A stretch of DNA of 64,000 nt from Paraescarpia echinospica. Its lineage: Eukaryota; Annelida; Polychaeta; Sabellida; Siboglinidae. The translations under genes were made by a program, and so were the position numbers. Location of the stretch: contig CM034537.1 in assembly GCA_020002185.1 (NCBI GenBank), positions 8,649,615-8,713,614 on the forward strand, read 5' to 3'. The notes under the pieces are model-generated. The model was not told the origin of the DNA. It did not search any database and saw only the letters and a list, made by a program, of their open reading frames with translations. Position 1 is the stretch's first letter. The number at the start of each line of letters is the position of its first letter. Below are positions 32,438 to 45,337 of the stretch, piece after piece.

Positions 32438-35400
32438 CAGCACCAAGGATACACGTGACGAAGTATTTGCGACACTAGACGTCAAGCTACCTAGTGCACG
32501 CAACGGCCAGACAGCCGATCTACAGGTCAAAGTAGACACCGGGGCACAAGGAAACATACTTCCACTCAGAATCTTCATGAAGATGTTTCAAGAAGCTATG
32601 ACGGGACAACACCCGACCCCCGGAGCGCTCACGCTAAAAAACAACACCATCCTATCTGCGTACAACGGGACGCGCATAGCACAGTACAGGATGATCAAGC
32701 TACCATGTCGGTACCACCAAGGCGTCTGGGTAGATGCTGAGTTCTACGTGGCAGAGACAGACGGTCCAGCGATCCTAGGACTCCCAAACTCTCGCCAACT
32801 CAGACTGGTAACCTTACACTGCGCGATTGAGAAGTTAACTGTCGAACAAACCAGCACACGTGACACAGATGCAATCGACTCGACGCAAACGTTGAAGCAG
32901 AAATACCCAGACCGATTCGACTCGTTGGGCAACTTCCCAGGAAAGTACCACATCGTCACTGATCCCGATGCGCAACCGGTCATACACGCGCCAAGAAAGT
33001 GTCCTATTCAGATGAAGGAGGAACTTCTGGCAGCGCTCAACAAGATGGAGAAAGAGAATGTCATCAGGAAAGTCACTGAACCGACCGACTGGGTCTCGAG
33101 TCTGGCATTTTCTCGCAAGAAAGACGGTACGCTGAGGATATGTCTGGATCCCAAAGATCTCAACAGAGCCATAAAGCGATGTCACCACAAGACACCCACA
33201 TTGGAGGAGATCACACACAAGTTCACGGGCGCGAAACACTTCTCGAAGCTCGATGCCAAAAATGGCTACTGGTCCGTAACACTTGACGAGGAGAGCAGCC
33301 TGTTGACGACTTTCAACAGTCCGTTTGGGAGGTACTGCTTCATTCGGATGCCGTTCGGGCTCATCATGTCGCAAGATGTCTTCCAACAGAAAATGGACAT
33401 GATCCTCGAGAGCTGCCCAGGCACCGTAGGCATCGCGGACGACGTCGCTGTATTCGGACGCACCGAGGCGGAACACGACGCCCACCTACATAACTTGATG
33501 AGAGTATCGCGAGAACACGGCCTGGTGTTCAATAGTAAGAAGTGTACGATAAAGGCGCCACACATCACCTTTTTTGGTACTGTATACGACGACAAAGGTG
33601 TCCATCCTGACCCGAAGAAGGTCGAGGATATTCACATGATTCCAACTCCAACCAACGCAACAGAACTGCAAGAGTTCCTAGGCATCGTCACCTACATGGG
33701 TCCGTTCATACCCAACTTGTCACAGAGTACGGCAAACCTGAGAGACCTGCTCAAGAAGGACGTCGACTTCCAATGGTCACAGGCACATCAGGAAGTCTTC
33801 GAGAAGGTCAAGTCAGCAATCTGCACGGATACAACACTGGCTTACTTCGACCGTGACAAGGACACAGTCATACAAGTTGATGCGTCAGGGAGAGGATTGG
33901 GAGCTGTCCTGCTTCAAGAAGGACGACCCATTGCGTATGCATCCAAGAGTCTGACAGACGCTGAGAGAAGATACGCAAACATAGAGAGAACTACTCGCTG
34001 TTGTGTTTGGAGCCGAAAGATTCCGAACATACGTCTACGGCAAGCACTTTGTGATCGAAAGCGACCACAAACCCTTGGAAATGATCCAGCTAAAGAACCT
34101 GACAGCAGCTCCTCCTAGACTGCAAAGAATGCTTTTGAGAATCCAACATTACAACGTCACAATCAAGTACAGGCCGGGAAAGGAGTTGCTCCTGGCAGAC
34201 GGTTTATCGAGACTACCAAACCCTCAAAGCAGAGACGAAATCGACCTCGATGTCATGGTCAGCATGGTACAGTTCTCGAACAACAAGATCCACGAACTAC
34301 GGAGCGAAACATCAAAAGACACGGTACTCCGCGATCTGCTGAACGTCATCGTCAAAGGGTGGCCACAGAAACGCGACGAAATCCCGAGAAACTTGCGGCC
34401 ATACTGGTGTTATCGCGACGAGCTGTCCGTAGAGGACGGGATAATCCTGAAAGGTGATCGCGCACTGATACCCGACAGTATGAGGGCCGATGTGATGCAG
34501 AGATTACACGCGGGACACCAGGGCGTAGAGAAATGCAAACTGAGAGCCAAAAGCAGTGTCTTCTGGGATGGTATAAACAAGGACATCGAGGAGGTCATCA
34601 AGAGATGCGACGTGAGCCAGACACATCAACGGACAAACCCCAGAGAAACACTGCTACCACACGTACTGCCGACACGACCGTGGCAGATTCTAGGGACCGA
34701 TCGGTTTCACTACAACAACTCCGAGTACTTGATCATCGTCGACTACTACTCAAAGTTTCCGTTTATACGCAAGATGCCGACACCGTGTACCAGCCACGCA
34801 GTAGTGACGGCCACGGCGGACATCCTCTCGAAACACGGCGCCCCGGAGAAGGTCATGAGCGACAACGGGCCGCACTACGACTGTATCAACTACCGGAAGT
34901 TTGCAGAGGAATGGGGATTTGAGCATGTAACGAGCTCTCCTCACTTCCCGCAGTCGAATGGTTTCGTCGAGCGTAATATTCAGTCAGTGAAACGCACTCT
35001 TCTCAAGGCCAGGGAGAGCGGAGTCAATCCGCACAAGGCGATGCTTTGCCTGAGAACGACGCCAATAGACCATCACTTGCCATCACCGGGCGAGCTGCTC
35101 TACACGCGCAAGATGAAAGGCGACCTCCCGATTCAGCTGAGAAACGTCCTGACGCACCGAGACGAGATACACACACGACTACAGGAGCGTCAGGACACGC
35201 ATAAATCGTATCACGACACGCGTGCACACGACTTGCCTCCACTCACGAGAGGGCAGCAAGTGCGCATGCAAGACCACGTGTCAGGCCGGTGGCAGCCAGC
35301 CACTGTGACGGCAACCTGCGACGAACCGCGCTCCTGGGGTAAGACCACATTAAGGATTCGTCCGCCATTACCCTCCGAGAGAGTTCCCAATAGAAATGGC

Positions 35401-36060
35401 ATTATGCAGGTTGTGTGAATTTCTGAGAGTACTTGTATAATGTTGATTGAGTAGAAATTATGTTTTTCTGCAGCGTGGTACCAGAGCTGTCAAATTATGA
35501 CAGTTGTCAAATTGTGCTTTTCTGCGTATAGATACAGGTGTCATTTGGCTGTATGATGTCATTAAGGCAAATCACTGTCTGGTTCTAGCAGAAATGAAGG
35601 GGTGTCAGGTTTGAAAGTGGTTTATGGAAAATTGAGGTATGAGAATTTTACGAATTTTGCACAGCATGTGTATGAATAGAGAGTAAATATGGTGTAGAAA
35701 TTTAAAGAAAACTGTTGGTTAAAATTTACAATAAAATGAAGGAAACGTTATAATGGCCGCCTATGGGGAAATCTAATGTGGTCTCACCCCTCCTACCTCA
35801 TCGAGGCGCAGAACGGTCGCATCCTGCGGCGCAACCGACGTCAACTACAAACGACGGGGTCACCGCGACGAGTGCACTTCGCTGACGAGACTACGACAGC
35901 TGACGGCGGTGACGTCACATCACAAGTTCAGCCGGCGCAGCAGCAGGCGACATCACGTCAGCAACACGAACGCGCACGAAGAACAGACGACGCGACGCAG
36001 CTGTCCTATCGAACGAGGTCGGGACGAGCAATCACACAACCCGACAGGCTCGACTTATAG
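32388..36060 (+). pseudogene. Gypsy pol: protease, RT, RNase H, integrase (broken)
   Basis: Protease VDTGAQGNILP near 32531; RT LDPKDLNRAI, FSKLDAKNGYW, FGLIMSQDVFQ and IADD near 33430; RNase H VDASGRGLGAVLLQ and AYASKSLTDAERRYA. A two-base loss near 33985-33992 shifts the frame before the rest of RNase H. Integrase follows: HAGHQGVEKC, catalytic Asp in GTDRFHY (34697), Asp in MSDNGPHY (34862) and Glu in FVERN (34968). The second zinc Cys of the HHCC domain is Ser (RCDVSQ). At 35335 the frame is cut by a MITE; the reading resumes at 35791 in the same frame (insert plus duplication is 459 bases) with YLIEAQNGRILRRNRRQL and ends at 36060. Confidence 0.88.
35336..35790. mobile_element. 455-bp MITE inside the Gypsy pol frame
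   Basis: Terminal inverted repeats GGGGTAAGACCACATTA (left) and TAATGTGGTCTCACCCC (right) differ at one base. TCCT is duplicated at 35332-35335 and 35791-35794. The interior is non-coding. Its borders are fixed independently by the protein: removing insert plus one TCCT joins ...EPRS to YLIEAQNG. A 4-bp duplication does not match mariner (TA), hAT (8 bp) or PIF (3 bp); the superfamily is undetermined. Confidence 0.9.
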
Positions 36061-36062
36061 CC

Positions 36063-37346
36063 GAGTAAACGACAAAGGGAATTATAGGCCAATATGTCTA
36101 TCGAATATATTTTCGAAGATAATAGACACTGTTCTTTTTAACAGAATGAAAATGTACTTGGAAACCACTCCTAATCAATTTGGCTTTAAGCCTAAACATG
36201 GAACGGAGTTATGCGTGTTTGCATTTAAGGAATTATTAAGGTTCTACACTGAACATGGTTCAGCTATGCACGTCGCATTTTTAGATGCATCAAAGGCGTT
36301 TGATCGTTTCAACCGAATTAAACTTATAACGAAACTAGAACAACGAAATGTACCGAACTATATCTTAAGAATACTCAGCAATGAATTCAATAATCAATGT
36401 GTATGCATACGATGGGGAAATACCTACTCGGACTTCTTCTCGGTAGGCAATGGTGTTAAGCAAGGTGGGAAGTTATCCCCTTTGCTTTTTAACATTTATA
36501 TGGATAATCTGAGTATACAACTGCACAAAAAACAAATCGGTTGTAGTCTTGGTAACATGGTTGTTAATCACCTTATATACGCCGATGATCTACTTCTGTT
36601 TGCACCTTCTGCTAAAGGACTACAAACACTACTAGACATGTGTTACTCATATGGATGTGAGCACGATGTGCAATACAATGCGAGTAAATCCCTGGTCATG
36701 TACTTTGAATCTAGAAAGTCAAATCTGTCTAAAGAAATGACATTAAGAGGAAAGAAGTTAAACTTTGCCACCTCTTGTAAATATCTTGGACATGTCATTT
36801 CTAATAACTTGTCTGATGAGTCTGACATGCAAGCCAAAGTGAGACTTTTGTATGCCAAGAGTAACATGTTACGTCAAAAGTTTCACTTTTGTTCAACTGC
36901 TGTAAAAAATAAGCTATTTACAGCGTATTTTGGTAATATCTATATGTGTGCGTTATGGGTGAACTTTAGAAAAGTTAATTTTTATCAATTCATTGTTGCA
37001 TATAACAACCCTTTCAGGATATTGAACAATTTGCCCATGAGATGTAGCGCTAGCCACATGTTTGCTACAGCTAATGTCAGCTCGGGTAAATGTGTAATCA
37101 GAAAGGCTATTTTTAGCTTAATGAATAGGATTGACATGTCTTTGAATCCCATTATTTATAGCATTAAAACTAGCGACGTATATTGTACTTCGAAACTGCG
37201 GCACCAGTGGGTCCGGGATTTATATAATTTTTAAACATATTGTTCTTATCTATGTATTTTTATATTATTTACATACTTTTATTGATGTATTTGTATATAT
37301 GGACATCATGATTGTCTGAAATAAATACATTATTATTATTATTATC
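36063..37346 (+). mobile_element. 5'-truncated LINE nested in the Gypsy element
   Basis: ATAGCC is duplicated at 36057-36062 and 37347-37352. The insert starts mid reverse transcriptase (NDKGNYRPICLSNIFSKI) and continues through FLDASKAFDRFNRIKL (motif A), GVKQGGKLSPLLFNIYMDNL and HLIYADDLLLFAPSA (YADD), with KYLGHVISNNL and a stop at 37232-37234. A short 3' region ends in a TTA repeat. The frame is unbroken for about 390 codons. It is a non-LTR type different from the CR1-, RTE- and L2-like LINEs elsewhere in the window; I cannot name the clade with certainty. Confidence 0.88.
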
Positions 37347-37352
37347 ATAGCC

Positions 37353-37500
37353 TAACACTGAATCATTAATTGAGTTGCCATATTACCTTAGTAAAATATG
37401 TGCCACAGTAGATTAGTTGCGATATTAAATTAGAATAATATGCGCCATATATAATCCATAGTTGTAGTTAATGTTCTCGTTACTTAGTAAAAAAGGGGGA
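37353..37500 (+). other. Gypsy 3' untranslated region and polypurine tract
   Basis: After the nested LINE about 135 bases of element sequence remain. AAAAAAGGGGGA (37489-37500) abuts the 3' LTR and serves as the plus-strand primer. Confidence 0.85.
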
Positions 37501-37651
37501 TGTAACATCCTGGACTATAATGTCATATTATCGAACTTTATAATATTGTTGGGCTGATTCTTTCCTGCGACACGGTCACGGATAAATGAGTTACGTTTAT
37601 GATCAGTCGATCACGAGTCTTCTTGTTTTGTCATTACGTGCAATTGTTTCA
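37501..37651 (+). repeat. 3' LTR
   Basis: Identical to 30792-30942; followed by the duplicated CCACA. Confidence 0.95.
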
Positions 37652-37656
37652 CCACA

Positions 37657-39105
37657 CAAACGTGTAACATGACGCTTGTAGTTTCACTGTACAGTAAAAA
37701 CGCGAAAAAGTGTACAGTTACAAAGGTTTGGTCTTCGTGATATAGCATCTTCTGTATTGTCGGTAGTTTTGAAAAACTTGTCCTATCCATATTGTTTCCT
37801 TGTAAATATTGCCTAAGAAAAAATACGACATATAATGTAACAATAAAAGTGTTTATTTAAAATAGGCATTTTGACGCATTTTGACGCAACTGTCCGGCAA
37901 ATATGAAAGACTTTAGTGTATGCTACCTTTTGTATTGTGTTAGTTCAAATAATGGTACAAATTGGTGTCATCTCCATAATGGAATTGAACCGCACATGTC
38001 ACGGGGAAACCTTTATGTGGATAAACAAAATCCATTAATTAAACTTGTATTTAAAAGAAAAATATTATCCTAAGTACAACCGTTACTTCTGCAGACTTCG
38101 TCAAAGTTGACTCTGAAAATTGTGGCAAAAACCCGTTATGGAGATGACACTTTCTTTTCACGATATTTTTCCAAGGAACAGTCTACAGCTGTATTTGTTT
38201 TACTTGGCTGTTTGATATGTTATTCATCCTAGGAAACTCTATTATTTGGTATATTAATCGATTTCCTGCTGCAACGCAATAATGCGCAATTGCGGATAAC
38301 GGGTTGTTTGTCATCTCCGTAACGCATCATCTCCGTAACGCTTCGCTCTTGTAAACCGGATACCCAGAAGACCAGCACTGACACTGGCCGTTTCAATGTA
38401 GAAAAATCATTACAGTCAGCAGTTTGACCAACAAGTGCATTTGCATGAATCTCGGCATAATATGTTTGTCTCTCAAAATTATTAATGATTTTATAATACA
38501 TTATGTAAGGAACGTTCTTTATCCCCACAAGATGGTGTATAATATTTTAAAAATGGTTCATGAAAGTTACTGTTTCACTTATTACTTGAATAAACATAAT
38601 TCTTAAATTATAAATGACGGGCAGGCAATATGCAATGCCACTGACTGGGTGTCTCGGGACAATGCAGTTTTCCAATGTGATCTGCGTAACGTTGAGTTGA
38701 GTTTACGTCTAATGTTACCCAATAATAAGGCCATTAACTAATTAAACCAGCTGTATATTATTGATTTTAATTATTAATTTTAATTGTTGTATCTGTAGTA
38801 AAATGGAAAGTGAGAGTTTACTAATGCAGTGATGCTACATTAATTTAATTTATAGTGAAACGATCGATATACCATTTCTCTGTTACACCAACAATATAAT
38901 TATAATAATGGTACTTTAACACAAGTAGTAAGGCGCCGGAATCGGGGGGGGGGCTTTTGAGGAGGGGGCTAAACCATTTCACATCAATCCAATAACTAAC
39001 ATTCCGGGAACGAGATCTAACCGTTTAAAGCAAAACGAAAACGTAACGTAACGTTAAAACTTAAAGGAACGTCTATATTATTAAACAGTCTTTGTCTGTA
39101 TGCAG
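37657..39105. repeat. spacer with repeated TCATCTCCRTAAYG motifs
   Basis: No gene. The word GTCATCTCC(A/G)TAA(C/T)G occurs at 37967-37982 (plus), 38133-38148 (reverse), and twice in tandem at 38312-38343. A similar ATCTGCGTAACG lies at 38681. Such spaced inverted copies could be subterminal repeats of a non-autonomous element whose ends I did not find. Confidence 0.4.
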
Positions 39106-39162
39106 GTATGTATGTATGTATGTACGTACGTACGTACGTACGTATGTATGCATGCATGTATA
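39106..39162 (+). repeat. GTAT/GTAC tetranucleotide microsatellite
   Basis: GTATGTATGTAT passes into GTACGTACGTAC and back. Confidence 0.95.
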
Positions 39163-39427
39163 TTTGTTTACTCCGTTAGTTTTGCATGTATCGGGCTGAA
39201 ATTTTGCATGTGATCTAGCGGGCCCATTGGGGTGGTTCGTAGATTTAGACATTTTCGAAATTCGTCCGGGGGGTGGAGAACCGGGAGGGGCTCAATATTT
39301 CAAAAGGGTGTGCGTGTAGTTCCAGCCGTGGATTTTCATGTTTTTTATAGCATCGTAAAGATAATTATGCCATCTATAAATATGTCGCTGGACGTACGCA
39401 GAAATTTTGAATAGTTATAACCCAGCT

Positions 39428-39842
39428 GACAAAATAACGTTGCAGCAACGTTGCCACAACATTACACTTTGGTTGTGGCAACGTTTTGACAAAACGTTGC
39501 AACAACGTTCAAATGGATGGTCCCTGTTACGTTGCCACAACGTTTTATCAAAACGTTATGCATAAAATTCCCACAACCTTCCTACAACATTCCCACAACC
39601 TTCCAGCAACATTCCCACAACCTTCCTACAACATTCCCACAACCTTCCAGCAACATTCCCACAACCTTCCAGCAACATTCCCACAACCTTCCAGCAACAT
39701 TCCCACAACATTCCTACAACCTTCCAGCAACATTCCCACAACCTTCCAGCAACATTCCCACAACCTTCCTACAACATTCCCACAACCTTCCTACAACATT
39801 CCCACAACCTTCCAGCAACATTACCACAATCTTCCTACGACA
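39428..39842 (+). repeat. AACGTTG block and 22-base minisatellite
   Basis: Up to 39557 the words AACGTTGC, GCAACGTTGCCACAAC and their reverse forms alternate (CAACGTTTTG, CAAAACGTTG). From 39568 about twelve units of 22 bases follow (TTCCCACAACCTTCCTACAA or TTCCCACAACCTTCCAGCAA, plus CA). As 22 is not a multiple of three, all frames are open and give the same NIPTTF/HNLPTTF peptides; none is a gene. Confidence 0.9.
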
Positions 39843-40860
39843 TGAAGGGGTCAATAAGATGATGTCAATAAGAACAGAATACAAAGCTTTTTTCTAACAT
39901 TTATTTTGTCTTTATTACATGGGTATCAGTTTAAATTTCATCTTCATCAGAAGTAAAGTCCATCGAAGGCATCCCGCTTGGCTCTGTTGCGCTTTTATTC
40001 CCTGCAGCTGCATTCTGAAATAGGATCACAAAGTTTCCATAGATTAGAAGGAGTTAATGCTAATTTTCAAAATGTTCAACTTTATTAGCTCAAAAACATT
40101 AATAATGGCTCATCTCTGTTAGGGGCTGTTCAGAATTTCTTATTGGGGATGGGATGGGTAATATTTGTTTACAAAGGGGGTATTAATTTTTATATAAATG
40201 TTCTGTGAGCAGTTATTTTGTTCAGTATCTTGTGCATAAAAATAAAGTTTAAAACTAATATACAGCAATAGAAAAAGTACAATTCACAATAGCAGGGGGT
40301 GGGACAAAATTCAAGTGGTATTAACTTTTGACAAAAATTCAAGGGGGTAATAAGTTTTGAAGGGCTCTCCATATCAAATCTTTTACCCCATCCCCTAATC
40401 AGAAATTCAGGAACAGCCCCGAATGCTGGAATATTTTCACAAATGTAATGCACCTGTCCAATGTGAAACCCCAGGGAGCACCACAAGCATAGGTGGGTTC
40501 TGATAAATCACACGTCGTAATTTTAGGGATGAACTTTCTGACACATAATGTGACCTTTAAATTTGAATATGTAAAATCAAAGACTAGTGGGATATTTATA
40601 CTAAGGGAAGCCATCATTATTTCCGGAAGGGAGAGGTGAAAGAAATCATGCAACCTATGGCATGCTATAATGGGTGGGAAGGGGTGATAAAAATCAACTT
40701 GTCAGTAGTGGATACAAATCAACTTGTCATTAGTGGTCAAAACAGCATTATATACCCAGAGAACACAAATAGAACGAATTTTAGTTTCGTTTAGATTACA
40801 CTTCCCGCGCGGTGCGTTACTGCGCGGGAAACATTCTCTTGCTTGTGAAACTTGATACAC
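39843..40860. other. no gene recognised
   Basis: AT-rich spacer with short frames only; AAGGGGG and TTCAAG words recur near 40180-40360 without a clear unit. Confidence 0.35.
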
Positions 40861-40875
40861 ATAATAGATGTACGG

Positions 40876-41055
40876 AGCATCGGATATTAGTGCTCTGGCC
40901 TCCCTCGGCCCGATGAATCACCTCCCGCTAACGGGAACGCCTCATGCGTCGCGGGCTGTCATCGGCAAACGTCTGCTGTATTCCGCCGCCTGCCAGAAGC
41001 TCAGATCCGCCCGCGGGCCGAGGGTGGCGTGCTGCCTGGGGTGGGGTGGGGGTTA
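40876..41055. other. GC-rich island with long-loop inverted repeat
   Basis: About 180 bases are strongly GC-rich inside AT-rich DNA. CCCTCGGCCCG (40902-40912) and its perfect reverse complement (41014-41024) enclose about 100 bases that contain a further CCCGCTAACGGG hairpin. It might be a structured RNA, a CpG promoter or a foreign insert; no coding domain is recognisable on either strand. Confidence 0.4.
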
Positions 41056-41189
41056 AACATTCAGTTTTGGACCTCTAGCTCTGATGTGGTGGGGGTCTTT
41101 TTTAGCCCTTCTGTGTGTTCAGGTACTTTAGATCTAGATATAACATTTCCTGGGGTGTGTTTCAATTTGAAGGAGGGGTTAAACTTGTT

Positions 41190-41540
41190 TAGACCAGTCT
41201 TCGTGGGGTCAGAATTTAGATCTAACAATTTCAAATCAAACCAAAAATCGAAAGTTCCAGCAACGTTAGAGATCTAACTGTTTAACATCAAACTAAAAAC
41301 GAACGTTCTGGCAACGTTAAAGATCTAACTATTTAACATCAAACCCAAAACCAACGTTTCGACAACGTTCGACAACGTTAGAGATCTACCTGTTTCAAAT
41401 CAAACCAAAACCTAACGTTCCAGGAACGTTAGAGATTAAACAGTTTGAAATCAAACCAAAACTAACGTTCTGACAACGTTAGAGATTTAACAGTAACCCA
41501 AATCAAACGGTTCTAACCAAATGCAAACGTTATATTAATG
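41190..41540 (-). repeat. 70-base AACGTT minisatellite
   Basis: Units pair GAACGTTCTGGCAACGTT-like palindromes with AGAGATCTAACTGTTTAACA and TCAAACCAAAAC. It ends in AAACGTTATATTAATGTTTA and CATGCTATCTG, the reverse of the entry sequence of the array at 17783, and also abuts a GA tract. Confidence 0.8.
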
Positions 41541-41561
41541 TTTACATGCTATCTGTTCGTT

Positions 41562-42548
<987 letters not shown>

Positions 42549-42799
42549 GCTGCGTATATCTTGTTTACTGCGAGCGTTAAAGGGATTCTTTGTAAGCTAA
42601 TATACATTCGAGGTGTACCTATCAAAACGTATTAATTTCTCATAAGTACTTTCTCTGCTACTTAAGTTTTGCATGTTTATGCATAATTTGTGCTACCTGC
42701 ACAAAAAGCCGATAAACAATTGTGTTTATGCGAATCATGTTGAGCTTGTTGCCACGTGGATGATTAAAGGAAATAAAAATAAGGCATTAGCTAAAATCC

Positions 42800-43460
42800 T
42801 TTTCCAGACAGATCACAATCTGTTTTCACATATATAATTACAATATATTACGGTACAATATATTTACAATTAATAAATTATATATCCATTACATTATATT
42901 TGTTTGAATAAATAAAATTTAGAAACATCGTTATATAGTGACCATGTTTTAATTTTTGTTTGTCAGGATTGAACCGGCGTCGCCCGATTGTAAAATAAAT
43001 GGCAAGAAACCAACGCGTCTACCAACTGAGCTAGCGGGACCAACGGAAACTCTCTGACTGATTTAAATTGTTATGATAAATTGTACAACTCCTTCATATA
43101 TCGATATTTTAGTGATATTATGAGATTATACACGTTATTTTCTGTAGCTGGATACAATATATGTTTATTGGTGTAGATTATCTCCCGTTGGTTGCATTCG
43201 ATATCATTATTCTGAAAACGAGCCCAAGCTCGGCGGAACCTAGTCGACTTGTAGGCCCATTCGCATTCGTTGTTTTGAATAAAATTCGATTCATATGGAA
43301 ACGTAAGGTAACTGCTTGTTCCTCTATGATGACTAGTGTTTGTATTACGTCGGAGTATTGCACAATAACTTATTCTGACGCTCGTTTCGACCCAAAAGCT
43401 ATACTTGTAAACATGCTCTGAATGCACGGCCTGATGCGAGTTTGAGTCATAAGTGACGTC
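42800..43460 (-). repeat. long repeat with tRNA-like head, copy B
   Basis: Collinear with 27153-27845 from 42911 on, lacking about 115 bases there. Its first 111 bases (42800-42910, TTTTCCAGACAG to GTTTGAATAA) are in the opposite orientation to those of copy A. The tRNA-like head sits at 42960-43046 on the minus strand (TAGCTCAGTTGGTAGACGCG, then GGTTCAATCC). Confidence 0.8.
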
Positions 43461-43856
43461 ACATCTCGGCATCCCGTAAAGCGCGCCAAAAATATGCATA
43501 TTCGAAAATGTCCGGATGCACAGCATAAAATGTGGAATTTATAATTTATTGAATTGTTTTATTTTTGGGGTTTGGTGAACGTGGAAATAGATAGCAGGAT
43601 GTAATATAACATGAATTCAAGCAATATGTGTTTTTATTCCCTTTAATTCTGCAGCCCGAGTATAATGAATAATATTATAATAACTATATTGTACAGTATA
43701 CACATTGCACAAACGATTCAAGCGCCCGTGGCTGAGACTATCACTGAGTCTGAGTCTGTCGAACCTCTAATACAATAACGGTGGTGTTACTACTGATTTC
43801 GTATAACACGTAAAAAAACACGAATTCTACTAGATAAAGAAAGACATGTGTAATTA
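43461..43856. other. no gene recognised
   Basis: Spacer between the tRNA-head repeat and the second Gypsy element; contains GTCTGAGTC-type short duplications at 43738-43760 only. Confidence 0.35.
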
Positions 43857-44059
43857 GAAAATGGCTGTATTCAACGAACTTCCGGATGTATAGCTAGGAG
43901 CGCGATAGCATAACACTACATCTCCCTTTCGATTCCTTTAAGGATACGAAGACAACTCTACTCTATCTAATGATATATGGTAGACAACCATCTATCACAA
44001 ACACATCTCAAGGGATTATTCTGCCATTTAGTGAGATGGGCCCCTGACTGATCTAAAGT

Positions 44060-45337
44060 TCACACATTGAGTCTCTGTGGTGGAACGGATGTCCGCCCCG
44101 ATCGCGTCACGGTCGTCACAAGTGGAGCCGCAGAAGTGAGCTCCACGCATGGTGATGTCTGTCTCGGCTGCGATGCCGAACGTTGCTGTCTCTCGTGTGA
44201 AGACAAACGTGGCCGCGACTCGTCGTCGTTCGTGCTCGATTCAGCGGTCTCCGTAGTCGCTCGCTCTGCACAAACGGGTTGTTCGTTCGGCGTCGGCACA
44301 AGATGCCGCCGATTTCTATGCAGACAAGATGTCAGCGTCTGAACCAGGTACGAGCAAGGTGAGCCTGCCTGGCCTACCACTGTACCCCCCGTTCTCATGT
44401 CCTGCACCCATACTGGATCGCCGACGTGTAGGGGAGCCAGAAGTCGCGCACGGTGATGACGATCGTACGCCTCGGTCTGTCGTCGTTTTAGACTCACTCG
44501 TCGTTCTTGTAGCTGTCTCGATTCCTGCCAGCGAGGTTGCAATGTCGACGCTAACACTGGGATCGAAGTACGTAGCTGCCTACCAATCAGCAGCTCTGCT
44601 GGCGAATAGCCGCATTCAAGTGCTGTCGTACGATACGCCAACAAGGCGCCGTACGGATCCGTTGACTTTCGCAGTAAGTTCTTTACCGTCTGAACCGCGC
44701 GTTCTGACTTTCCGTTACTCTGTGGGAAACGAGGGATGCTGGTAATGTGTACAAACCCTGCTCTCTCCGCGAAACGCGCAAACTCGTGTGCCGCATACTG
44801 CGGGCCGTTATCAGAAACAATCGTCTCCGGGACGCCATGCCGCGCGAAGATTGACCGCTGGTGTAGAATCACATCAGACGCGCCCATGTCGCCTGGCCTC
44901 GCTATCTCGACAAAACTTGAGTAATAGTCAACCACAAGTAGAGACGTCGCCTTCCTGAAATAAAACATGTCGGTGCCGACTTTCTGCCAAGGTCGCAGAT
45001 TCGGCTCTGACGCAATCATCGGCTCGACTGTGTTGCTATGGTCCATCGCACACGTAGTATAGTTCTTGATAAGCTCCTCAAGCTGCCTGCTGAGTCCGGG
45101 CCACCAGACCGATGACTGGGCCCGCGAGCGACACTTAATCACACCTTGATGGCCCTCGTGTATCTTGTCTAACATAGTCAAACGCATCTGTCTAGCCCTA
45201 ATCTTGGCCAGACTCGTCTCGGTTGCTGGTATCTCACTCACCACCAGGCTCGCTTGCGCTGATACTTCGTCTGTGAATCGCGACTCCGCCGCCGTCAGTG
45301 GTCGCATTTGCAGTGTAGAGGCTCTTGCCGGGCACAT
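44060..45337 (-). pseudogene. Gypsy 2 integrase region
   Basis: A 425-codon frame. IHEGHQGVIKCRSRAQSSVW is the start of the zinc domain; its first Cys is Tyr (KNYTTCA), which would break zinc binding. The catalytic Asp, Asp and Glu are present (VGTDMFYF, IVSDNGPQY, GKSERAVQ). It ends with a basic/serine tail (TVTRSGRTSVPPQRLNV) like the end of element 1 pol. Confidence 0.85.

Larger units (their letters stand above)
30792..37651 (+). mobile_element. complete Gypsy/Ty3 LTR retrotransposon with nested insertions
   Basis: Two 151-base LTRs, identical base for base, bound a 6,860-base element; CCACA is duplicated on each side (30787-30791 and 37652-37656). A primer-binding site follows the 5' LTR at once and a polypurine tract precedes the 3' LTR. 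Inside are gag, then protease, reverse transcriptase, RNase H and integrase in Gypsy order. The coding part is interrupted by a 455-base MITE and followed by a 1.3-kb truncated LINE. gag and pol each carry a two-base indel, so the element cannot make its own proteins, although its LTRs look brand new. Confidence 0.93.

Noticed and set aside
35909..36060. An N-terminal extension fused to the nested LINE reverse transcriptase
   Set aside because: It is the Gypsy pol tail read in the wrong frame; the duplicated ATAGCC shows that the LINE starts at 36063.
39568..39842. Regular 22-base units resembling a repeat array such as CRISPR
   Set aside because: Units are directly adjacent with no unique spacers, and the host is an animal; it is a minisatellite.
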